A stretch of 8,918 nucleotides of DNA, taken from the NCBI GenBank assembly GCA_002439285.1, contig DJTQ01000437.1:1-8918 (forward strand), in the 5' to 3' direction. Under the pieces are notes generated by a model, which did no database searches, had not been told where the DNA came from, and worked only from the letters and a program-made list of their open reading frames with translations. The number at the start of each line of letters is the position of its first letter. Position 1 is the first letter of the stretch. Origin of the DNA: Paenibacillaceae bacterium UBA6304. GTDB lineage: Bacteria; Bacillota; Bacilli; Paenibacillales; Paenibacillaceae. The translations under genes and the position numbers were made by a program. Shown here one piece after another: positions 1 to 7,381 of this stretch.

Positions 1-193
1 TCGAGGACATAGCGATACAACGAACGAGGTTGTCGCCCAAATGATTGGACGCTTCCAAAATCAGCTCGGCTGAGCTTTCTTGCGCGTTTTGCTTTACAAT
101 TCTAATGGCGTTATAGATTTCCGGCAGTTGGCCACGGCCAAACTCGATATCAACAACCGGACCCATTACGCTAACAACGCGTCCTTTGTTCAT
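1..193 (-). CDS. atpD: F1 ATP synthase subunit beta, N-terminal part (cut by window edge)
   Basis: This is the first 64 codons of the catalytic beta subunit of F1, which carries the three ATP-making sites of the alpha3beta3 ring. The visible protein starts MNKGRVVSVMGPVVDIEFG, the conserved N-terminal beta-barrel opening of bacterial AtpD, and continues through a stretch ending GDNLVRCIAM. The Walker A loop and catalytic residues lie beyond the left edge. The ATG at 193-191 is supported by an AGGAGGG Shine-Dalgarno at 201-207, 7 bases upstream. It follows atpG after an unusually long 212-base gap containing inverted repeats, one of which (211-248) ends 3 bases before the SD. Identity is certain by sequence and by position after atpG; atpC should follow outside the window. 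Confidence 0.97.
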   Translation of the reverse strand, partial: MNKGRVVSVMGPVVDIEFGRGQLPEIYNAIRIVKQNAQESSAELILEASNHLGDNLVRCIAMSS

Positions 194-210
194 CTTTGTT
201 CCCTCCTAAA

Positions 211-248
211 AGTTTTGCGGCTCACGTCAAACAACAACTGGCAAAACT
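211..248 (-). other. stem-loop just upstream of the atpD ribosome binding site
   Basis: A perfect 8-base inverted repeat, AGTTTTGC (211-218) and GCAAAACT (241-248), with a 22-base loop. In the mRNA the stem ends 3 bases before the AGGAGGG of atpD. The loop is long and the stem only moderately GC-rich, so stability is modest. It could keep the ribosome binding site single-stranded or set the atpD translation rate; this is inference. Confidence 0.45.
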
Positions 249-318
249 GCCCGGAAGTAGATTCCTTGCGCTTTGCTTCCCGCAAACTGTCATCGTAACC
301 TTTTATGAGGCCGTGATG

Positions 319-369
319 AATCCCTTGCCAAGAGGTTCAGCATTAAGGGACACTTCTTCCCAAGGGATT
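319..369 (-). repeat. 9-base inverted repeat in the atpG-atpD spacer
   Basis: Perfect arms AATCCCTTG (319-327) and CAAGGGATT (361-369) enclose a 33-base interior. The left arm can also pair 6 bases with AAGGGA at 345-350, so two alternative foldings are possible. No U-tract follows in the mRNA, so it is not a standard terminator. Role unknown. Confidence 0.45.
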
Positions 370-405
370 AACCGGCTCTTGTCTTAGCGACCTAATTCGA
401 GCTTA

Positions 406-1266
406 TTAGCCTTGTGCGTTTGCGCCTGCGACAATTTCCGTAATTTCCTGGGTAATAGCCGCTTGGCGTGCACGGTTGTAAGTTAAGGTCAATTCATTGA
501 TCATCTTGGTCGCATTTTTCGTCGCGCTGCCCATGGCAGTCATTTTCGCACCAAGTTCGCTCGCCTTGCCTTCAAGAAGCGCACTAAAAATCAAAGTTTC
601 CGCATATTTCGGCAACAATACTTCCAGTACTCCTTCCGGCGAAGGTTCATACTCATATTCGGCCGTAATCCCGTGATGTTCCACATTGTCGAATGGAAGC
701 AGGCGGTCTACGGTCGGTCTTTGGGTAATCGCGTTAATAAATTGACTGTAGCAAAGATAAATTTCATCGTATTGTTCCAGTTCGAATCCTTGTACGGCGG
801 CATAAGCCAGCGATTTGATGTCGGCGAATTTAGGCGTGTCGGACAAATCGGTTACGGATTCAACCACCGGAAGGTCCCGGCGCGTAAAATAGTCGCGGCC
901 TTTGCGGCCGATCACGAACAGACCGTATTCCTCGGTCGTGGAATGATTGCTCTTGATCGTATCCATCACGTTGCGGAGCAAGTTAGCATTGTAACCGCCG
1001 ACGAGACCCCCGTCGGATGTAATTACAATATAAGCGGTACGTTTCACCGCTCGCGAAACCAGCATCGGATGAGAGACGCCGTTCGTACCAACCGCAATGC
1101 TAGACACCACTTCCTTCAGTTTATCCACATAGGGACGTGAGGCCTGTGCTTTCTCCTGCGCCTTTCTGAGCTTGGCTGAAGCCACCATCTCCATCGCTTT
1201 CGTGATCTGACGGGTATTCTGAACGCTCTTGATCTGGCGTTTTATTTCGCGCATCCCTTTTGCCAT
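406..1266 (-). CDS. atpG: F1 ATP synthase subunit gamma
   Basis: Gamma is the central rotor shaft of F1; it couples c-ring rotation to conformational changes in the alpha3beta3 ring. The 286-residue protein matches the usual bacterial length. It begins MAKGMREIKRQIKSVQNTRQ, the N-terminal coiled-coil helix, and ends with the gamma signature ITQEITEIVAGANA (residues 271-284), the C-terminal helix that inserts into the hexamer. The frame stays open to an ATG at 1326, but the ATG at 1266 is preferred: it has AAGGTGG at 1274-1280 with 7-base spacing, it gives the conserved N-terminus, and the extra 20 codons would run through a strong hairpin (1283-1303). It lies 276 bases after atpA and 212 bases before atpD, both wide gaps for this operon. 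Confidence 0.97.
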   Translation of the reverse strand: MAKGMREIKRQIKSVQNTRQITKAMEMVASAKLRKAQEKAQASRPYVDKLKEVVSSIAVGTNGVSHPMLVSRAVKRTAYIVITSDGGLVGGYNANLLRNVMDTIKSNHSTTEEYGLFVIGRKGRDYFTRRDLPVVESVTDLSDTPKFADIKSLAYAAVQGFELEQYDEIYLCYSQFINAITQRPTVDRLLPFDNVEHHGITAEYEYEPSPEGVLEVLLPKYAETLIFSALLEGKASELGAKMTAMGSATKNATKMINELTLTYNRARQAAITQEITEIVAGANAQG

Positions 1267-1282
1267 GATTTCACCACCTTCA

Positions 1283-1303
1283 AACTTTGGCGAAGCCAAA
1301 GTT
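1283..1303 (-). other. strong hairpin immediately upstream of the atpG ribosome binding site
   Basis: A perfect 9-base inverted repeat, AACTTTGGC (1283-1291) and GCCAAAGTT (1295-1303), has only a 3-base loop. In the mRNA the stem ends 2 bases before the AAGGTGG Shine-Dalgarno of atpG. No U-run follows, so a terminator is unlikely. Likely roles are keeping the SD exposed, insulating atpG from atpA translation, or blocking 5'-to-3' or 3'-to-5' exonucleases. The structure is seen in the sequence; the role is inference. Confidence 0.7.
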
Positions 1304-1493
1304 ACTTCGAATTTGATGAAGGGCAAGTACGTAAAATGTTCCTGCGATCGCTGTTGTTCCCAAATTTCCTGAATTATTAATTCATATAAGGTAGAAATTC
1401 GATCACAAAGGCGACCACTATCGTTTCTTCGGAATCATTTTACTCCCTTGCCTACATCACATTCTTGAATTTGTTCGTAAGCATAATCGATCA

Positions 1494-1530
1494 CAAACCG
1501 GCGATCCGGCGACAAGCCAGAGCCGGTTTG
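1494..1530 (-). other. stem-loop downstream of atpA
   Basis: Perfect arms CAAACCGGC (1494-1502) and GCCGGTTTG (1522-1530) enclose a 19-base loop that itself contains GGC/GCC complementarity. It begins 12 bases after the atpA stop codon. No U-tract follows in the mRNA, so it resembles an mRNA 3'-end stabiliser or processing site more than an intrinsic terminator. Function is inferred. Confidence 0.6.
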
Positions 1531-1542
1531 CGAAAAATATTA

Positions 1543-3072
<1,530 letters not shown>

Positions 3073-3621
3073 CTACAGTGCTTGTCTTCGAAAAGACTTT
3101 TCAAGCCGTTCCAGCTTGCCGGACAAACTTCCATCGTACAGCGTGTCGCCGATTCTGACTTTCATTCCGCCAAGTAAACTCGAATCGATCACATTATCAA
3201 TGCGAATCTTCTTGTTCACGAGCTGACCGAATTCAGCTTCTACCTGCTGCTTCTCAGCATCGCTGAGCGGGTATGTCGTATAAACCGTAGCATTGGCAAT
3301 TCCCAACGCTTCACCGGAGATTTGGATGTAGCCCTCTAACAATTCAGGCAGCAGTTCGGTTCGATCCCGTTCCACGAGCAGCTTCATCAGAGAGATGACC
3401 GGCTTGGAAAGCTTGCCTTCAATAGCGCGGGAAATGAGTTCCCATTTGGTTTCCGTAGAAATATTCGGAGAGGCAATGAACCGCTCCACTTCGTCACCAG
3501 CTTTGAAAGATGCCGCGAGCGCCGATAATTCATTCTCGACTTCAAGCGTACGGCCTTCTTGTGCAGCAATTTCATATAGCGCTTTGGCGTAACGTTTGGC
3601 TGCTACGATTTCGCGGCTCAT
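3073..3621 (-). CDS. atpH: F1 ATP synthase subunit delta (OSCP homologue)
   Basis: Delta sits on top of F1 and ties the alpha3beta3 ring to the b-subunit peripheral stalk. The 182-residue protein has the expected helical N-terminal domain (start MSREIVAAKRYAKALYEIA) and the conserved C-terminal OSCP segment around residues 147-170 (SLLGGMKVRIGDTLYDGS). The length is typical. Its ATG overlaps the atpF stop by four bases (ATGA, 3618-3621), a classic translational coupling arrangement, which fits the weak SD upstream (GGTGG only). Coupled synthesis makes sense because delta binds b directly. Confidence 0.96.
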   Translation of the reverse strand: MSREIVAAKRYAKALYEIAAQEGRTLEVENELSALAASFKAGDEVERFIASPNISTETKWELISRAIEGKLSKPVISLMKLLVERDRTELLPELLEGYIQISGEALGIANATVYTTYPLSDAEKQQVEAEFGQLVNKKIRIDNVIDSSLLGGMKVRIGDTLYDGSLSGKLERLEKSFRRQAL

Positions 3622-4106
3622 GAGCGGCCACCGACCTCTTTAAGATACTGATCAACAAGCTCGCCTTGCACTTTTTCTTCGCCGACTTCTTTTTCGATCA
3701 GCTTGGATGCGATCTTAACCGATACGGCGCCAACTTCGCTACGAAGCTGTTCGACCGCTTTGTTCTTCTCGCTTTGAATGTCGCGTACCGCTTCGTCTTT
3801 CATGCGGGTCGCTTCGTCCTTCGCTTGTTGCAGCAAATGAGTAGCTTGCTTGCTGCTGGTTTGCTTGGACTGTTCGATAATCTCATAGGCTTCTTTGCGC
3901 GCTTCTTGGAGAGCCGATTTCTGCTCTTCCACGTAAGCGGCCGCCTGTTCGCGGGTTTGTGCGGCTTCGCTAAGCTGCTGCTGCACGAGTTCCCGGCGCT
4001 TCTCCATCACGGAGAACAGCGGACCGAAAGCGTATTTATTAAGCAAAAAGTATAAAATCCCGATCGCGATGAGTGCGATGACGGTGTTTTCCCATACGAA
4101 ATTCAA
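3618..4106 (-). CDS. atpF: Fo ATP synthase subunit b
   Basis: Subunit b forms the peripheral stalk: one N-terminal membrane helix followed by a long coiled-coil helix that reaches delta. The 162-residue protein shows this, with a hydrophobic segment at about residues 6-23 and then a charged, Ala/Glu/Lys/Gln-rich helical region to the C-terminus. The start codon is TTG (4106-4104): an in-frame TGA lies three codons upstream, no ATG precedes the conserved membrane segment, and GGAAAGGAG ends 9 bases before it. It follows atpE after a 114-base gap holding a terminator-like hairpin and overlaps atpH by four bases. Confidence 0.96.
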   Translation of the reverse strand: MNFVWENTVIALIAIGILYFLLNKYAFGPLFSVMEKRRELVQQQLSEAAQTREQAAAYVEEQKSALQEARKEAYEIIEQSKQTSSKQATHLLQQAKDEATRMKDEAVRDIQSEKNKAVEQLRSEVGAVSVKIASKLIEKEVGEEKVQGELVDQYLKEVGGRS

Positions 4107-4163
4107 TCTAAGTCACTCCTTTCCGAAGCCCATCCGTATTGCGTTTCCTGCCCGTGAGGGCTA

Positions 4164-4207
4164 AAAAGAAGGCGCGGACGGCTGTGGCCTTCCCCGCCAG
4201 TTCTTTT
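4164..4207 (-). terminator. terminator-like hairpin between atpE and atpF (possible attenuator)
   Basis: Read on the minus strand, AAAAGAA (4207-4201) pairs with TTCTTTT (4170-4164). Inside this, after a two-base bulge, GGCG (4198-4195) pairs with CGCC (4174-4171), and the interior can form further GG/CC and GGC/GCC pairs around a CACA loop. The GC-rich stem is followed directly by TTCTTTTT, the layout of an intrinsic terminator. It begins 13 bases after the atpE stop. Because the operon continues, it must be partial or act as an mRNA 3'-end stabiliser. A second small hairpin, GCCC-4-GGGC, follows at 4150-4161. Confidence 0.6.
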
Positions 4208-4220
4208 AATCATTCAATTA

Positions 4221-4514
<294 letters not shown>

Positions 4515-4545
4515 TTAATTTGAAGCTACTACTACCCGTTTAACT

Positions 4546-5373
4546 TTAGTGCTCATGTTCTTCATCATGACTCTCGATACTTTGCCCGATATATACCATC
4601 ATCAAAATAACGAAGACGAAAGACTGAATCGCACCGACGAAAATACTGAAACCATCCCAAACCATTAACAGCGGTATGGAGAAGATAGCCCCAAAAATAC
4701 TTGCTTTGGCTAAGGTCATAATCGTCCCGATCAGCACCTCGCCGGCAAAAATGTTCGCAAACAAACGAACGCCGTGCGTGAGCAGCTTGGATAGCTGTTC
4801 AATAATGTTAATCGGTAGAAAGAACGGGTAAGGCTGGACGTAGTGTTTTAAGTAACTCTTCGTATTTTTGAAAAGTCCCAATCCGTGAGATAACACAAAC
4901 ACAAGCAATGCCAGTCCCATCGTGACGCTCAAATCGGCCGTCGGTGATTTCCACCAAGCTACTTCGGCGTGCGCTTCCTCTCCCGGATGCTCCTCATGCT
5001 GCTCTTTCAGCACCGAAGTTACCGTAGTAATCTCTTGTCCGAAGATTTTAGCTTTCTCGGCGTCATGATACTCGGTAACGATCCCCAACGGAAGACCGAG
5101 CATATTCGCAACAAAGATAAACATAATCATCGTCATGGCAAGAGAAAGAAACGGTTTCCCCTTCTTCCAATCCATCGTGCTGGAAATCATATTCCGGACG
5201 AATTCAACCGCCCATTCCATAAAATTCTGCAGCTTGCCGGGATTCTCCACGGAAAGTTTCCGGGTTGCCAGTTTCGCGACAACGAAGACGATCGCGCAGG
5301 TTACCACCAGCATAATCAGAACGGACAGATCAAGATGAAATCCTCCCAGATTAATGACCGGAGCTTCATGCAT
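4546..5373 (-). CDS. atpB: Fo ATP synthase subunit a
   Basis: Subunit a is the membrane stator that forms the two proton half-channels against the c-ring. The 275-residue protein shows hydrophobic segments at about residues 14-34, 75-98, 147-167, 205-222 and 228-265. The essential arginine is R203 in THGVRLFANIFAGE and the conserved channel glutamine is Q250 in AIQSFVFVIL. It is about 30 residues longer than I recall for Bacillus subtilis (about 244). The extra length lies mainly at residues 100-138, a Glu/His-rich stretch before the conserved WWKSPTAD, and the tail is SHDEEHEH. The ATG at 5373 follows GGGGGTGAG (5379-5387). It lies 32 bases after atpI and 100 bases before atpE. Confidence 0.96.
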   Translation of the reverse strand: MHEAPVINLGGFHLDLSVLIMLVVTCAIVFVVAKLATRKLSVENPGKLQNFMEWAVEFVRNMISSTMDWKKGKPFLSLAMTMIMFIFVANMLGLPLGIVTEYHDAEKAKIFGQEITTVTSVLKEQHEEHPGEEAHAEVAWWKSPTADLSVTMGLALLVFVLSHGLGLFKNTKSYLKHYVQPYPFFLPINIIEQLSKLLTHGVRLFANIFAGEVLIGTIMTLAKASIFGAIFSIPLLMVWDGFSIFVGAIQSFVFVILMMVYIGQSIESHDEEHEH

Positions 5374-5405
5374 ATTTTCTCACCCCCATTCTCAAGTTGA
5401 ATGTC

Positions 5406-5783
5406 CTACTCTGGCTTACGAGAAAATCGAATACCTGTAAACAGCAGATAAAATTGCGCAAAAACAAGACCTCCGGCAACCGCATACATATTTAAAATTT
5501 GTGGGTTTTTCATAGCGATAAAAATCGCTAGAACTGCCAGAGCCGCGCGGGTCAGAAAACCCATGTTCAGTCGCTTGGAGCTGCCGCTTAGAGCCGCATC
5601 CGATACCTGCCGTACTTTTCGGCCCAGGTACAGCGCATTAACCGAGCTTACCGCCGAGCCAAGCGCGATTCCCAGAAAAATGCTTTGATATTCCGGCAGT
5701 AAAGCACCGCCGATAAAACAGAGCATCAGGAAAACCAAAGAGCCTACTGTCAAAGCACGGTGGTATTTCGACAGTTCATCCAT
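5406..5783 (-). CDS. atpI: ATP synthase accessory protein AtpI
   Basis: AtpI is a small membrane protein encoded at the head of many bacterial atp operons; in other bacteria it aids c-ring assembly or stability. The 125-residue product shows four hydrophobic segments, at about residues 10-30, 34-54, 74-92 and 96-117, and a basic C-terminus ending RFSRKPE, consistent with the ATP-synt_I family. Two adjacent ATGs (5786 and 5783) are possible. I choose 5783 because the GGGGGG at 5789-5794 is 5 bases from it but only 2 from 5786. The start lies inside the end of atpZ (stop 5778-5776), so translational coupling is likely. The family is divergent, so the call rests on topology and position as well as sequence. 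Confidence 0.85.
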   Translation of the reverse strand: MDELSKYHRALTVGSLVFLMLCFIGGALLPEYQSIFLGIALGSAVSSVNALYLGRKVRQVSDAALSGSSKRLNMGFLTRAALAVLAIFIAMKNPQILNMYAVAGGLVFAQFYLLFTGIRFSRKPE

Positions 5784-6018
5784 CATTTCCCCCCATGACT
5801 GACTTGATCAGAGCAATAATGCCCAGGATCCCCACGACAAGTCCGACTAAAACGCCAAGACCAATGCCGAGGCCGTTTCCAAACCAGATCCGGTCTAAAA
5901 AGGAGCCCAAGTAATATCCTCCAACAGCGCATACAGCGAGGTTTGTTCCAAGAGCCGTTACCAAGGCAACAGCCCTCCAGACGCCGCCATTTCTGTCAGG
6001 TTTTGTCGGATCAACCAT
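5776..6018 (-). CDS. atpZ: AtpZ/AtpI family membrane protein (first gene of the atp operon)
   Basis: This 80-residue protein has two hydrophobic segments (about 13-38 and 49-72), the second glycine-rich (GLGIGLGVLVGLVVG). This fits the small F0F1-ATPase subunit family (AtpZ, 'ATPase gene 1'), which in alkaliphilic Bacillus has been linked with AtpI to Mg2+/Ca2+ movement. The frame offers GTG 6027, ATG 6024 and ATG 6018. I choose 6018, since AGGGTGA at 6024-6030 is then properly spaced (5 bases). It is the first gene after the operon promoter and overlaps atpI by a few codons. The exact function here is not established. Confidence 0.82.
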   Translation of the reverse strand: MVDPTKPDRNGGVWRAVALVTALGTNLAVCAVGGYYLGSFLDRIWFGNGLGIGLGVLVGLVVGILGIIALIKSVMGGNDG

Positions 6019-6044
6019 TCCCATCACCCTATTTATCCCAATTT

Positions 6045-6074
6045 ATTTTACTAATTGTGAAGAGTTTTTGTCAA
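6045..6074 (-). promoter_or_regulatory. sigma-A promoter of the atp operon
   Basis: On the minus strand TTGACA (6074-6069, perfect -35) and TAAAAT (6050-6045, five of six -10 matches) are separated by 18 bases in an AT-rich region. The predicted start is near 6038, giving a leader of about 20 bases before atpZ. It is the best promoter match in the window and sits exactly where an operon promoter is expected. Confidence 0.85.
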
Positions 6075-6149
6075 TTGAGGTTTTTTAGTGATTTAAAGTT
6101 GTGAAATGTTAAATTCGACCTTGTAATCCTGATATCAATGCATACACCG

Positions 6150-6164
6150 TACAGTAATACTGTA
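6150..6164. promoter_or_regulatory. 15-base perfect palindrome, candidate operator
   Basis: TACAGTA-A-TACTGTA is a perfect 7+1+7 inverted repeat located between wecB and the atp promoter, about 75 bases upstream of the -35. It resembles a dimeric repressor or activator site but I cannot match it to a known regulator with confidence. It is not followed by a U-tract, so it does not look like a terminator. Confidence 0.4.
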
Positions 6165-6182
6165 TACTTTTTCGCGCCTGGG

Positions 6183-6200
6183 AGCAAAACCTATTTTGCT
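6183..6200 (-). other. hairpin at the wecB stop codon
   Basis: A perfect 7-base inverted repeat, AGCAAAA (6183-6189) and TTTTGCT (6194-6200), with a 4-base loop begins in the wecB stop codon. It is followed in the mRNA by CCCAGGCGCG rather than a U-run, so it is a poor intrinsic terminator. It may mark the 3' end of the upp-wecB message by other means. Confidence 0.4.
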
Positions 6201-7354
6201 TACTTTGTGAACTTTCTGTGAAATTGCTCAGGGCGTTCTTTTAAAACTCCGAAATGGTGATATAACGCATTGACAATTCGTTCAGATGCTTTTCCATCTC
6301 CGTACGGGTTAGCGGCCCGACTCATAGAATTATAAAGCTCGCTATCACTGAGCAGCGCCTTTGTCCGCTCATATACCATCTCCTCATCTGTGCCGACGAG
6401 TTCCAGCGTTCCCGCTTCGATGCCCTCCGGGCGCTCCGTCGTATCGCGAAGCACAAGTACAGGAACGCCAAAAGACGGCGCTTCTTCCTGTAAACCGCCG
6501 GAATCCGTTAGGATCAGATGTGTATGTGGATAGAAATTGTGCAAATCCACCACATCCAGTGGCTCGATTAGTTTAATACGGGGATGGTCTCCCAAAGTTT
6601 CATACGCTGGTTCTCTCACCGCTGGGCTAAGATGTACAGGATAAACGATAGCCACATCTTCAAATTCATCCGCGATCCGTCTGACGGCGCGGAATATATT
6701 CATGTGCGGTTCTCCCTGCGATTCGCGTCGGTGGGCGGTCATAAGAATAAGCCGCTTTCCGGCGGCCCATTCCAGCACAGAATTGTTGTAATTCGGCTGT
6801 ACAGTATATTGAAACACATCTGTTACTGTATTGCCTGTGATATATATGCTTGACTCTGGTTTGTTCTCTGTGAGCAAATTCCCCGCAGACCATTCTGTCG
6901 GAGCGAAATGCAGATCTGCCAATACCCCGGTTAATTGCCGGTTCATCTCTTCAGGATATGGCGATAATTTGTTCCATGTCCGAAGACCTGCTTCCACATG
7001 CCCAATCTTAATTTGTTGCAGGAAAGCCGCGTAGCTGGCAAGGAACGTTGTCAGCGTGTCGCCGTGTACGAGAACGATATCCGGCTTCGCTTCGCGGAGG
7101 ACCTTCTCAAGTCCCTCCAACACGCGGAGCGTAATTTCGTTCAAGCTTTGATTCGGCTTCATAACATCAAGGTCATAGTCTGGGACGATCTTGAACACGT
7201 CCAGCACCTGATCGAGCATTTCACGGTGCTGCGCGGTAACGCAGACTACGGATTCGATATGCTCGGGATGCTTTTGCAGCTCCAAGATTAGCGGAGCCAT
7301 TTTAATCGCTTCCGGCCTAACGCCGAAAATCGTCATTACTTTGATTTTTGACAT
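6200..7354 (-). CDS. wecB: UDP-N-acetylglucosamine 2-epimerase, non-hydrolysing
   Basis: This enzyme interconverts UDP-GlcNAc and UDP-ManNAc in the cytoplasm; in Gram-positives (where it is also named MnaA) UDP-ManNAc feeds the teichoic acid linkage unit and other wall polymers. The 384-residue protein is full length. Visible family motifs are GVRPEAIKMAP (11-21), QHREMLD (42-48), HGDT with the catalytic Asp99, VEAGLRT with Glu121, PEEMNR (134-139), TAHRRES with His208, and the UDP-binding DSGGLQEEAPSFG (284-296). The ATG at 7354 has an AGGAAGGGAA ribosome site starting 7 bases upstream. It lies 27 bases after upp and is probably cotranscribed with it. The fold is GT-B. Confidence 0.95.
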   Translation of the reverse strand: MSKIKVMTIFGVRPEAIKMAPLILELQKHPEHIESVVCVTAQHREMLDQVLDVFKIVPDYDLDVMKPNQSLNEITLRVLEGLEKVLREAKPDIVLVHGDTLTTFLASYAAFLQQIKIGHVEAGLRTWNKLSPYPEEMNRQLTGVLADLHFAPTEWSAGNLLTENKPESSIYITGNTVTDVFQYTVQPNYNNSVLEWAAGKRLILMTAHRRESQGEPHMNIFRAVRRIADEFEDVAIVYPVHLSPAVREPAYETLGDHPRIKLIEPLDVVDLHNFYPHTHLILTDSGGLQEEAPSFGVPVLVLRDTTERPEGIEAGTLELVGTDEEMVYERTKALLSDSELYNSMSRAANPYGDGKASERIVNALYHHFGVLKERPEQFHRKFTK

Positions 7355-7381
7355 GGCTGCTTCCCTTCCTTAAACCTTTAC

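Larger units (their letters stand above)
194..405 (-). other. atpG-atpD intergenic spacer with inverted repeats
   Basis: This 212-base non-coding gap lies inside the ATP synthase operon. It holds three inverted repeats: AATCCCTTG/CAAGGGATT (319-327 and 361-369), TTGCG/CGCAA (266-270 and 281-285) and AGTTTTGC/GCAAAACT (211-218 and 241-248). No open frame on the minus strand here has a convincing SD. A weak promoter-like pair, TTGGCA at 331-326 and CATAAA at 307-302 with an 18-base spacer, can be read on the minus strand but is not strong enough to call. In the better-known bacilli I recall this gap as a few tens of bases (from memory). Confidence 0.6.
1267..1542 (-). other. atpA-atpG intergenic spacer, structured and non-coding
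   Basis: This 276-base gap lies inside the operon. In transcript order it holds a 9-base stem (1494-1530) 12 bases after the atpA stop, an 11-base direct repeat TCGATCACAAA (1487-1497 and 1399-1409), an AT-rich 13-base palindrome GAATTATTAATTC (1371-1383), an 8-base palindrome GCGATCGC (1344-1351), and the 9-base hairpin before atpG (1283-1303). A six-codon frame MIPKKR (1438-1418), with GGGAG just upstream, is the only SD-preceded small ORF; I do not call it a gene. A weak promoter-like pair TTGTGA (1408-1403) and TATGAA (1386-1381), 16 bases apart, is also present but unconvincing. Confidence 0.6.

Noticed and set aside
302..331. possible internal promoter (TTGGCA, 18 bases, CATAAA) before atpD
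   Set aside because: The -10 matches only four of six and there is no supporting context; mentioned only as a possibility.
673..1140. 155-codon plus-strand frame opposite atpG
   Set aside because: Antisense shadow of atpG with no recognisable product.
1344..1351. GCGATCGC palindrome, like the cyanobacterial HIP1 word
   Set aside because: A single copy in a Bacillota-like sequence; chance occurrence.
1418..1438. six-codon ORF (MIPKKR) with GGGAG upstream in the atpA-atpG gap
   Set aside because: Too short to support without conservation; could be a chance SD-ATG pair.
4969..5400. 143-codon plus-strand frame opposite atpB
   Set aside because: Antisense shadow; very basic, low-complexity product, no ribosome site.
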